Assembly (NCBI GenBank): GCA_900554485.1
Contig: USHO01000031.1
Location: forward strand, 1 to 12,125
Reading direction: 5' to 3'
Length of the DNA: 12,125 nucleotides
Source: an uncultured Eubacteriales bacterium
GTDB lineage: Bacteria; Bacillota; Clostridia; Christensenellales; Borkfalkiaceae
A model generated the notes under the pieces. It was not told the origin of the DNA. It worked only from the letters and a program-made list of their open reading frames with translations, and made no database searches. Positions 7,301-12,125 of the stretch are shown piece by piece. Positions within the stretch are counted from its first letter, which is position 1. Each line of letters opens with the position of its first letter. Made by a program: the position numbers and the translations under genes.

Positions 7301-7628
7301 AGAAATACAAGATCGGGATCTTATAATACCCGCAGGTCATGTTTTCGGCGAGTGGCAAGACGAAATTCCAGCGACAGAAACAGCCGACGGAATAAAAGGA
7401 CATAAAGATTGCCTTGTATGCGGAAAGCATTTCGATGGAGACGGTAACGAAATTGCCGACTTGAAAATTCCGAAGAAGGAAACCGATAAAAAGCCTGACG
7501 ATAACGAAACGCCTGACGACGAAAACGCAAACGCAAGTACGCAAAACGGTTGCGGCGGTCGTACGGCAGGAATGTTACCGATAGCGTTGATGTTATTAGT
7601 TGTAACAAAAAGGCGAATCCGTAATTAG
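4347..7628 (+). CDS. Secreted double protease: papain-like C1A + lectin-like + M6-type metallopeptidase, with CxxC repeats and a sorting-type tail
   Basis: 1093 residues from ATG 4347. A signal peptide comes first: basic KNRKK, a hydrophobic core at about 18-36, likely cut after SFA. A papain-like domain (about 70-295) shows the full catalytic set: Gln85 and Cys91 in VKSQGDTNLCWAYSS, His243 in YPHACTLIGW, Asn274 in WLVKNSYSG. A probable lectin-like beta domain follows (about 300-465). An M6-type domain (about 475-893) has a calcium-loop-like DLDKNGDGKID (602-612), the zinc motif HETLHVFGLKD (689-699; His689, Glu690, His693, Asp699) and SVMGKG (713-718). Three CxxC repeats (896-1044), an acidic linker, and a Cys1069-Gly-Gly, hydrophobic segment and KRRIRN end suggest surface anchoring. 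Both active sites look intact, so a bifunctional extracellular protease is inferred. Start choice: ATG 4242 has an AGGAG nine bases upstream, but that lies in a terminator and ahead of the promoter, and would give an overlong N-terminus. Confidence 0.88.
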   Translation: MRTLKVLQTKNRKKSISNIILTVLTIICISASASFALSNNNTLENDYLTQVDGSFATDNPSTEEIVAMTEYDGRNYGLVTPVKSQGDTNLCWAYSSVSASETSILKSGINGNVTSETLNLNPIAAAYRMQRRQSDPLNNTDGELISGDYTAATGTPSKIATLFSGWWGPVSGNDATVDPFENSEYRFENAIHISEHKDDYEQRVTAIKSAIAEYGAVTFQYNNAHNYEYYNPKNEKDSNSYPHACTLIGWNDDIPAMNFQPGGATRNGGWLVKNSYSGLPDGYPYFYLSYDNTSSVCYAFTYANRDAYDRNYYYDGGSDDFSLRNDKIVANVYRAAGSDDPCKGEQIKAVNIGINGEDYTLEVEIYRHLDSPFGNSDAPVSGGVSAAIMRRSFKYGGFVTVKFDNPITIEKDEWFSVIVRITSGNAVIRLGYKNGRDLSYAGTSTGYSKLGNFVGRIKAYTSLCDSEPGEDWNFTNLVVFAKFNGESEFIDDVYENTKVRDIIDNTYSNSYYSVKDYFANISGGKVKMKTLYLFDGNGSVTLSKKRGYYFQKSDENPDGYDGNGTDRTVDLRYDWSESLNRALNAGNLPRSADGNSVYRISDLDKNGDGKIDCITVIYKNSPSTVNTSWAAPLWNYQDYTSGVEITENGKTYIGNAYVQLTLSYENDSGSVLYKAEDDLPIVAPSVICHETLHVFGLKDLYRSDLSSEIGFMSVMGKGISPIAQSISVKEAEDLGFVNEKQIKTLTSSGTYNLQPFAPSSDGVVAYKFDLPDGEKTLYLEYRDFDSQRNKYDDKNKRIHYCGNGSLSVEQKYPKSGLVCYMVKTGMKFPSNQHTVGEDWNYYVVSGGIQSTKIDCALGINDYIDLTENLSVEVKNISDGVLTFTVCGDAFNPLPEHRHNLVKYEEVKATCTVDGRKAHYECIGCNKLFEDEDAEKELNESDLVIPAGHRLIEISAVGATCLTNGKKAYFKCENCNKSFIDSSATQEIQDRDLIIPAGHVFGEWQDEIPATETADGIKGHKDCLVCGKHFDGDGNEIADLKIPKKETDKKPDDNETPDDENANASTQNGCGGRTAGMLPIALMLLVVTKRRIRN
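7032..7478 (+). repeat. Three tandem CxxC-containing repeats of about 50 residues in the protease C-terminus
   Basis: Each repeat starts at a His and ends at the next, with the pattern H, then ATC, G-K-A-Y, C-x2-C, K-F, and finally a D-L-I-I-P-A-G-H type end. Boundaries are residues 896-948, 948-998 and 998-1044. In repeats 1 and 2 there is a Cys in ATC plus the CxxC pair (CIGC and CENC). Repeat 3 keeps CLVC but has ATE in place of ATC. Similar His/Cys repeats are common near the C-terminus of clostridial secreted proteins. Metal binding is possible but not shown. Confidence 0.8.
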
Positions 7629-7650
7629 AAGTTACGGATTCGCCTTTTTC
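7607..7650. terminator. Bidirectional terminator between converging genes, overlapping a coding end
   Basis: A perfect 14-bp stem (7611-7624 with 7632-7645) encloses a 7-base loop. AAAA precedes and TTTTT follows, so both strands have a U-run after the hairpin. The 5' arm encodes the last residues (RRIRN) of the protease, and its TAG stop (7626-7628) is in the loop. On the minus strand it ends the adenine deaminase mRNA, whose stop is 23 bases away. Confidence 0.92.
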
Positions 7651-7667
7651 GTTAAACCGTGTTCGGA

Positions 7668-9458
7668 TTATTGTTTTTCTATCAGATCGACAAATCCGAA
7701 TGTTCTGCAATCGACAAGACCGCGGTCGGTAAGACGAATTTCGGGCAGGCACGCAAGCGACACGATCGACATCGTCATAAACGGAGACGGCAATTCGCAA
7801 CCGAGTTCCTTCCATGCATCTTCGAGCCTTTTAACTTTCTTTTCGGTCTCTTCTACGGAAAGACTGCTCATAAGTCCCGCTATGGGCAATTCGACGAGTC
7901 CGAGAATTTTACCGTCTTTGACGGCGACAAGTCCGCCGCCGCACTTTATAAGGGTATTGACAGCCAAAGCCATGTCGTTATCGTTTGACCCGACGACAAG
8001 CAGATTATGCGCATCGTGAGCGACTGTCTGAGCAAGCGCGCCGTGTTTTATGCCGAAACCCGATATAAAACCTTTACCGACTTTACCCGTCTCGTGATGA
8101 CGCTCGAACACACAGGCTTTAAGAATATCCCTTTCGCCGTCGGCAACGAGTTCGCCGTTCCGCGCGGTCATTTCGACGAGTTTGTCGGTCGTACCGACTT
8201 TACCCGAAATAACGTCTATAACGTGCACTTTAACCTTACCTTCGGCAGGAATTCTGAATGCGTTTTCGTCCATAAGCGGAAGATGAACGCTGTGTTTATA
8301 CTCTTCCGGATATTCGTACTCTTGTTTCTCAAACAACGCTTTGCCGTTCTTCGCGACAAGCTCGCCGTCGATAAACACTTCGTCGACAATACATTTTTCG
8401 AGATCTGAAAGCAAAACCATATCCGCGCATTTGGACGGCGTAACCGAGCCGAGTTCTCTGCCGAGACCGAAACATTCGGCGGTATTGATCGTAACCATCT
8501 GGATGGCGGTAATCGGATCGATCCCCTCTTCTACCGCTCTGCGGACGATATGATCGAGATGACCGTCGCTTATTAAAGTATGCGGGTGCGAATCGTCGGA
8601 AACAAGGCACGCAAACCTACTGTCGACCGAATGTTTGGTAATTGCCTTGCCAACCTCTACGAGGTCCTTCCACGCCGAGCCTTCGCGGAGTTGCGCGTAC
8701 ATGCCTCTGCGCATTTTTTCAAGCGCGGATTCTTCGGTGGTGGATTCGTGACAGCAATTTATACCCGCCGCAATATACGAGTTGAGCGCGGCTCCGGTAT
8801 CGGGAACGGAAAAATGCCCCGTAACGGTTTTACCCGCTTTCAGCGTTTCTCCGACTATATCGTGCGTATGTTCGTCGGAACAGATAATCCCGGGGAAGTT
8901 CATCATTTCGCCGAGACCGACGCATTCTTTCCACTTCATAGTTTCGGCAATATCGGCAGGATGAATTTCCGACCCGGTATCTTCAAATCCCGGTACGGCG
9001 GGCACGCATGACGGAGTGGTGAGCATCGCTTTGAGCGGCGTCGTTTCGGCATCGTTAAGCATACATCTGACGCCGTCAAGACCTATTACGTTACAAATTT
9101 CGTGCGGGTCGAAAAATATGCCGCAAGTTCCGTGCGGTATTACCGCTCTCGCATATTCGCCGGCGGTAAGCATAGACGATTCTATGTGCATATGCCCGTC
9201 CATAAACGCGGGCGCAAGATACCTGCCTTTTCCGTCGATGACACGGGTATCCTTGCCGATCGACGCCGACACGTCACCTATGGCTGCAATTCGCCCCATA
9301 GACACGGCTACGCCGTAATTATCGAGTATTTCGTGCGTACAGACGTTGACCAATTTAACGTTCGTTATAACAAGGTCCGCCTTTTCTCTTCCGAGCGCAA
9401 CCGCCGAAAGTTTACGGGTACATTCCCAGAGAGGAAATTTACAAAATGCATTTATCAT
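7668..9458 (-). CDS. ade: Adenine deaminase
   Basis: Hydrolyses adenine to hypoxanthine and ammonia in purine salvage; cytoplasmic metal-dependent amidohydrolase. The 596 residues are the normal family length. Motifs in order: an N-terminal beta domain with ADLVITNVKLVNV (27-39), GHMHIESS (88-95; metal-binding His89 and His91), FFDPHEI (115-121), GEMMNFPG (182-189), TGH (212-214), CCHE (234-237) and the catalytic-site SDDSHPH (286-292). The C-terminal domain contains HDAHNLLVVGSNDNDM, typical of adenine deaminase and absent from other amidohydrolases. The start is fixed by GAGGAGG (9470-9464) five bases before ATG 9458. A hairpin abuts this ribosome site. No purine-riboswitch core is visible in the 98-base leader. 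The gene upstream is closed off by a terminator, yet no good promoter was found between, so partial read-through is possible. It converges on the double-protease gene. Confidence 0.96.
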   Translation of the reverse strand: MINAFCKFPLWECTRKLSAVALGREKADLVITNVKLVNVCTHEILDNYGVAVSMGRIAAIGDVSASIGKDTRVIDGKGRYLAPAFMDGHMHIESSMLTAGEYARAVIPHGTCGIFFDPHEICNVIGLDGVRCMLNDAETTPLKAMLTTPSCVPAVPGFEDTGSEIHPADIAETMKWKECVGLGEMMNFPGIICSDEHTHDIVGETLKAGKTVTGHFSVPDTGAALNSYIAAGINCCHESTTEESALEKMRRGMYAQLREGSAWKDLVEVGKAITKHSVDSRFACLVSDDSHPHTLISDGHLDHIVRRAVEEGIDPITAIQMVTINTAECFGLGRELGSVTPSKCADMVLLSDLEKCIVDEVFIDGELVAKNGKALFEKQEYEYPEEYKHSVHLPLMDENAFRIPAEGKVKVHVIDVISGKVGTTDKLVEMTARNGELVADGERDILKACVFERHHETGKVGKGFISGFGIKHGALAQTVAHDAHNLLVVGSNDNDMALAVNTLIKCGGGLVAVKDGKILGLVELPIAGLMSSLSVEETEKKVKRLEDAWKELGCELPSPFMTMSIVSLACLPEIRLTDRGLVDCRTFGFVDLIEKQ

Positions 9459-9471
9459 ATCTGCCTCCTCG

Positions 9472-9495
9472 CCGGTTCGCTTTTTGCGATACCGG
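9472..9495 (-). other. Hairpin directly upstream of the ade ribosome binding site
   Basis: CCGGT/ACCGG (9472-9476 with 9491-9495) stacks on TCGC/GCGA (9477-9480 with 9486-9489), with a single bulged base and a 5-base loop. It ends one base before the Shine-Dalgarno sequence and has no U-run. It may protect the mRNA 5' region or affect translation. Confidence 0.4.
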
Positions 9496-9509
9496 ATTAT
9501 TTATCGAAA

Positions 9510-9541
9510 TTAAAAAGTCCGACGAAGAAAACTTCGTCGGA
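9510..9541 (-). terminator. Intrinsic terminator of the cyclophilin-like lipoprotein gene
   Basis: A perfect 10-bp stem (9518-9527 with 9532-9541) around a 4-base loop, followed on the minus strand by CTTTTTAA. It lies 15 bases after the stop codon of the upstream gene and before adenine deaminase. Confidence 0.9.
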
Positions 9542-9556
9542 TCGATTTTTATTTGC

Positions 9557-10495
9557 TCAGCCTACGCAGACGCTTTTTACAGTTATCGTCTTTGCGGGAA
9601 TAATGCGCATGAATTTCGTATTGGAGAACGCCGCAAGCACGTCTTCGTACTCGTCGCCGACAAGGCATAAATCACCGGCAAAATAATATCCGTCGGAATC
9701 TTTGACGAATTCGTGTCCGAGTTCGTTGAATTGTGCAAGCGTATCTCCGTCGTCTACGCAGTTCTCATAATCGAAATAGTAATAAGTAGAACCGTTTGCG
9801 TCCTTTCTGTAATCGTCGGTAAGAAAATCCTTAAGATCGTCGAGGTCGCTCGTTATATACCCTATCGCGGCAAAATCGCCCTGAGTATAATAACTGTCGC
9901 TGCCGGTTACGAGCGCGAGTGTTCCGCGCGCGGATTCCAGAGCCTCGGTTTCTTTCAGACCGGCGTCTTTGTGATCCTTGGAATAACTTACGATATCTCT
10001 CTTCAATACGAGCGAACCTCTGGATATGGTTATATATTTAGAGGAATAAACTTCGCCGCCGTTATTGAATTCGCCGCGAATACACATATTTTCGGTATAT
10101 CTGGTGTCGTTGCCGCACTTTTTACCCTCGGCGTATGCAGGGGTTATAATCGAATAATAATTCAAAGACGCAGCAGTGTCGTATCTGGACTTTCTTACGT
10201 CGTTATCGAGATAAAACTCACCGAATTCGAGATGTCTGTCGCTTATGTCGCTGACTATCGTTCCGTCGTAAAATCCGTTTTTAACCAATTCTTTGATATG
10301 CTCGATAGTCGCGGGCGCATAGTTATCGTAAAGTTCGATTTTTACGGTGTATTCGTCATCACCGCAAGCAAGAACGATGCTCATATTTTCGATAACGCTG
10401 CCGTCTTTTACGACTTTTTTACTGCAACCGGCGAACGAGCAGACGGTTGCGGCGGCAAGTACGGTTGCCGATATTTTTTTAAGCAAGTTTTTCAT
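9557..10495 (-). CDS. Cyclophilin-like lipoprotein, probably without classical isomerase activity
   Basis: 312 residues. A lipoprotein signal peptide has Lys residues at 2-7, a hydrophobic core and the lipobox FAGC with Cys24, so the mature protein should sit on the outer face of the membrane. Cyclophilin-type features follow: a strand and helix with VKIELYDNYAPATIEHIKEL (51-70) and KNGFYDGTI (72-80), then IRGEF (139-143), then RGTLALVTGSDSYYTQGDFA (190-209), which corresponds to the 'G.isMA......SQFFI' core. The catalytic 'FHR' after GFYDGTI is replaced by VSDISD, and SQFF by TQGDF, so proline isomerase activity is doubtful. A long insertion (about 92-138) is not seen in plain cyclophilins. 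The start has GGAGG five bases upstream. It has its own promoter (10548-10576) and terminator (9510-9541), hence a single-gene transcript. Role in folding of exported proteins is inference only. Confidence 0.8.
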   Translation of the reverse strand: MKNLLKKISATVLAAATVCSFAGCSKKVVKDGSVIENMSIVLACGDDEYTVKIELYDNYAPATIEHIKELVKNGFYDGTIVSDISDRHLEFGEFYLDNDVRKSRYDTAASLNYYSIITPAYAEGKKCGNDTRYTENMCIRGEFNNGGEVYSSKYITISRGSLVLKRDIVSYSKDHKDAGLKETEALESARGTLALVTGSDSYYTQGDFAAIGYITSDLDDLKDFLTDDYRKDANGSTYYYFDYENCVDDGDTLAQFNELGHEFVKDSDGYYFAGDLCLVGDEYEDVLAAFSNTKFMRIIPAKTITVKSVCVG

Positions 10496-10547
10496 TTATG
10501 CCTCCGCGCAGACGAAAAACTCGCCCGCGTAAGATAATTCTTGTATT

Positions 10548-10576
10548 ATTTTAACATTATAAACGTTTTTAGTCAA
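10548..10576 (-). promoter_or_regulatory. Promoter of the cyclophilin-like lipoprotein gene
   Basis: On the minus strand TTGACT (10576-10571), a 17-base spacer and TAAAAT (10553-10548) with an extended TGT before the -10. It lies in the 123-base gap after the zinc-ribbon gene and gives a leader of about 45 bases. Confidence 0.8.
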
Positions 10577-10618
10577 CGCAATTTTGTCGGTTTTATGTAA
10601 ATTGACTGAAAAAACGCT

Positions 10619-11764
10619 TTACGCCAAAAGATTTTTTGCGGTATTCATCGCAAATTCGACCTCGCCGCTGTCGAAACTGCCGTAACGCATAAACAAATAA
10701 GCCGCACCGATAACCACAGCCGCGCCGAGCAGTACAGCCAGAAGAACTCTGAGCGGAGATACGGGAGTTTTGCCCTTAACCTTTCCGCTGTTGCCGTTTA
10801 CCATTATTCCGTAACGCTTTTTACCGTATTTGTACGTCATGTAATATACCGGCAAAAGGATGTATTTATAAGTGACTTTTTCGTGCAAAGTACTTACGTT
10901 GAGATAGTCGACAACGTCGGCGTTATATTCCTGCTTGATACCCGAACGTATAAGCGAGTCCATTTCCTTTTTCGCGCTCTGCCAACCGTCGCGCAGACTG
11001 CGGGTATATCCGTCGGCGACAAAACCCGAAAGATAACTCTTTTCGTATACGCATGCGTTGGCGGTCTGAAACGGCGAAAGCATGTTTATTTTGCTCTGAT
11101 CGAAATTTTCGCTGTTTGCGATAAGTACGTCGTCGAAGAACTGCGAATAAGTTCCGCTGATATTCTTATATTCTATGTAAGTTTCGGTACGCCTGTTTTT
11201 ACCGCTGCCGACAGTGCGGGTTCGGCGATACCCCACCCTTCCAGAATAAGTCGAATATGTATTGCTGTCGAAAGTAAAGCAAGGTTCGTACACACCGCGC
11301 ATATTCTCCTGATTCAGGTTCTTTTTGAACTTTCTCGGCGCGAATATGCGTGATTTCGCCCATTTTTTTGAATACGCCGTCGCTTTATCCGTCCCGAATG
11401 CGAAAGGAAGAACCGCTTGCGGACGTATGCCATCGAAACCGTCGCCCCTTACGATATGCGTCGTTCCGCAAAACGGACATACCGTAGCCTCTTCGTCGGC
11501 GTTTATTATAATCTTCGCGCCGCAGTTGTCGCATTTATAAGTAACCTGTTCTTTCGTATCCCAGCGTTCGGCTTTATCGAAACCTTCGTTAATATCGTTT
11601 TCCTTGACGGATTTATCCTTTTCAAAGTCGACGGTATTTCCGCAGTGTTCGCATTTAAGCGTCTGAGTATCGGGGTCGAAAATCAACGTCCCGCCGCAAC
11701 CGGGGCATTTAATACAATCCGTCGCAACGTTTTTATATTGTTTCGTGTAATCGATTTCACTCAT
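10619..11764 (-). CDS. Double zinc-ribbon protein with one C-terminal membrane helix, function unknown
   Basis: 381 residues from ATG 11764. The N-terminus carries two zinc ribbons: Cys20/Cys23 with Cys38/Cys41 (CPGCGG and CEHCG), and Cys78/Cys81 with Cys96/Cys99 (CDNCGAK and CPFCG). A soluble middle region of about 230 residues follows, containing VLPFAFGTDKATAYSKKWAK and a basic YRRTRTVGSGKNRRTET stretch. One hydrophobic helix (about 338-358) precedes a short 23-residue tail. Such proteins are widespread in clostridia and are often misnamed after PriA helicase or an RNA polymerase subunit because of the ribbons; nothing here supports those roles. No strong ribosome site precedes ATG 11764. 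The frame runs on to a TTG at 11812, but that start would be inside a hairpin and has no ribosome site. The DUF1858 gene lies 67 bases upstream on the same strand, so co-transcription is likely. Confidence 0.82.
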   Translation of the reverse strand: MSEIDYTKQYKNVATDCIKCPGCGGTLIFDPDTQTLKCEHCGNTVDFEKDKSVKENDINEGFDKAERWDTKEQVTYKCDNCGAKIIINADEEATVCPFCGTTHIVRGDGFDGIRPQAVLPFAFGTDKATAYSKKWAKSRIFAPRKFKKNLNQENMRGVYEPCFTFDSNTYSTYSGRVGYRRTRTVGSGKNRRTETYIEYKNISGTYSQFFDDVLIANSENFDQSKINMLSPFQTANACVYEKSYLSGFVADGYTRSLRDGWQSAKKEMDSLIRSGIKQEYNADVVDYLNVSTLHEKVTYKYILLPVYYMTYKYGKKRYGIMVNGNSGKVKGKTPVSPLRVLLAVLLGAAVVIGAAYLFMRYGSFDSGEVEFAMNTAKNLLA

Positions 11765-11778
11765 AATCTTTAACCGTT

Positions 11779-11808
11779 TTCGCCCCGAAACGAATATTTC
11801 GGGGCGAA
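11779..11808 (-). other. 12-bp perfect hairpin between the DUF1858 and zinc-ribbon genes
   Basis: TTCGCCCCGAAA (11779-11790) pairs fully with TTTCGGGGCGAA (11797-11808) around a 6-base loop. On the minus strand no U-run follows (AAAACGG), so it is a poor terminator in the direction of the genes. It ends 14 bases before ATG 11764, close to the translation start. It may set relative expression, mark an RNA processing point, or be an antisense-direction terminator (AATTTTTG follows on the plus strand). Confidence 0.55.
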
Positions 11809-11831
11809 GCAATTTTTGTTTGTTTTAACGA

Positions 11832-12029
11832 TTATTTAACGTCGTTAAGCTCTGCGAGCATCTGTTCGAGATCTGCGCCGTGAACGGCTGCGGCTTCGCC
11901 TACGGTTTCGCCGTGAGCGATAGCGCAACCGAGACAATGCATCCCGTAACGCATAAGAATTTCAGCCGCATTGGGGTTAATATCCAAAGCCTCGGTGATA
12001 ATCGTGTTTTCCGTAATTTTTCTTTCCAT
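11832..12029 (-). CDS. DUF1858 redox-disulfide domain protein
   Basis: 65 residues, the whole protein being one domain. It matches the small family described as a hybrid-cluster-protein-associated redox disulfide domain (DUF1858, also the N-terminal part of ScdA/RIC-type iron-sulfur repair proteins). Visible signs are ITEALDINPNAAEILMRYGM, then HCLGC with Cys32 and Cys35, then GETVGEAAAVHGAD and a LAELN end. The two cysteines are thought to form a redox-active pair or bind metal; no partner such as a hybrid cluster protein is in the window. ATG 12029 has a GGAGAG site nine bases upstream. The zinc-ribbon gene follows after 67 bases and may share the transcript. Promoter not clear: a TATAAA lies on the minus strand in the 96 bases to the right edge, but no matching -35. 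Confidence 0.92.
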   Translation of the reverse strand: MERKITENTIITEALDINPNAAEILMRYGMHCLGCAIAHGETVGEAAAVHGADLEQMLAELNDVK

Positions 12030-12091
12030 GTTAATTTACTCTCCGTAAAATTAGAATTCTTATTTTCAGATTTTTTATACCTTATCGTAAA

Positions 12092-12109
12092 TCCGAACCG
12101 AATTTCGGA
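12092..12109 (-). other. Short hairpin upstream of DUF1858, possibly ending an off-window gene
   Basis: TCCGAA (12092-12097) pairs with TTCGGA (12104-12109) over 6 bp with a 6-base loop. On the minus strand it is followed by TTTACG, a weak U-run. It may be a weak terminator of a gene to the right, or chance. Confidence 0.25.
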
Positions 12110-12125
12110 CGGATAATAAAGATTA

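Noticed and set aside
9459..9556. Purine riboswitch upstream of adenine deaminase
   Set aside because: No conserved three-way-junction core sequences are present; the space is taken by a terminator and a simple hairpin.
9713..10537. 274-codon plus-strand open frame
   Set aside because: It is antisense to the cyclophilin-like lipoprotein gene, which has a promoter, ribosome site, lipobox and terminator; the antisense frame has none of these.
10619..11764. PriA-like helicase or RNA polymerase subunit for the zinc-ribbon protein
   Set aside because: Only the zinc ribbons are shared; there are no helicase motifs, and the protein is far too long for an RNA polymerase zinc-ribbon subunit and has a membrane helix.
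1..12125. CRISPR array, insertion sequence, prophage or defence island
   Set aside because: No regularly spaced direct repeats, transposase, integrase, nuclease or terminal inverted repeats were seen on either strand.

Overview
The window looks like chromosomal DNA of a Gram-positive, Firmicutes-type bacterium, most likely an uncultured clostridial lineage from a gut-like setting. The evidence is the strong GGAGG-type ribosome binding sites, sigma-A-like promoters, a tRNA gene with an encoded CCA end, a lipoprotein, a YfhO-family membrane protein, and a secreted protease with a clostridial-style repeat tail. The genus is inference and cannot be fixed from sequence reading alone. There is no CRISPR array, insertion sequence, phage gene, toxin-antitoxin pair or recombinase.

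Left part (1-3426, minus strand): a promoter at 3398-3426 drives a large YfhO-family membrane protein (647-3388). Eight bases after its stop comes a type I DAHP synthase (638 to beyond the left edge, 3' end missing), the first step of the shikimate pathway. Back to back with this promoter is a well-formed tRNA-Ser(UGA) unit (3446-3625), with its own promoter and a long intrinsic terminator.

Middle part (3699-7628, plus strand): a small two-helix membrane protein of unknown function is followed by its terminator and then a new promoter. That promoter serves the most distinctive gene here, a 1093-residue secreted protein. It joins a papain-like (C1A) cysteine peptidase, a probable lectin-like domain and an M6-type (immune inhibitor A-like) zinc metallopeptidase, then three CxxC-bearing repeats and a Cys-Gly-Gly/hydrophobic/KRR tail. 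Its last codons form one arm of a bidirectional terminator shared with the converging gene.

Right part (7668-12029, minus strand): adenine deaminase (purine salvage), a cyclophilin-like lipoprotein that has lost the canonical active-site signature, a double zinc-ribbon protein with one C-terminal membrane helix, and a 65-residue DUF1858 redox-disulfide protein. The last two probably form one transcript, with a 12-bp hairpin between them. The lipoprotein has a clear promoter of its own and is separated from adenine deaminase by a terminator.

Most of the window is ordinary housekeeping. The candidate for something less well described is the double-protease surface protein and its C-terminal repeat and sorting tail. 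Secondary points are two genes whose promoters sit so close to the start codon that the mRNAs would be leaderless or nearly so, and two genes whose stop codons lie inside terminator hairpins.
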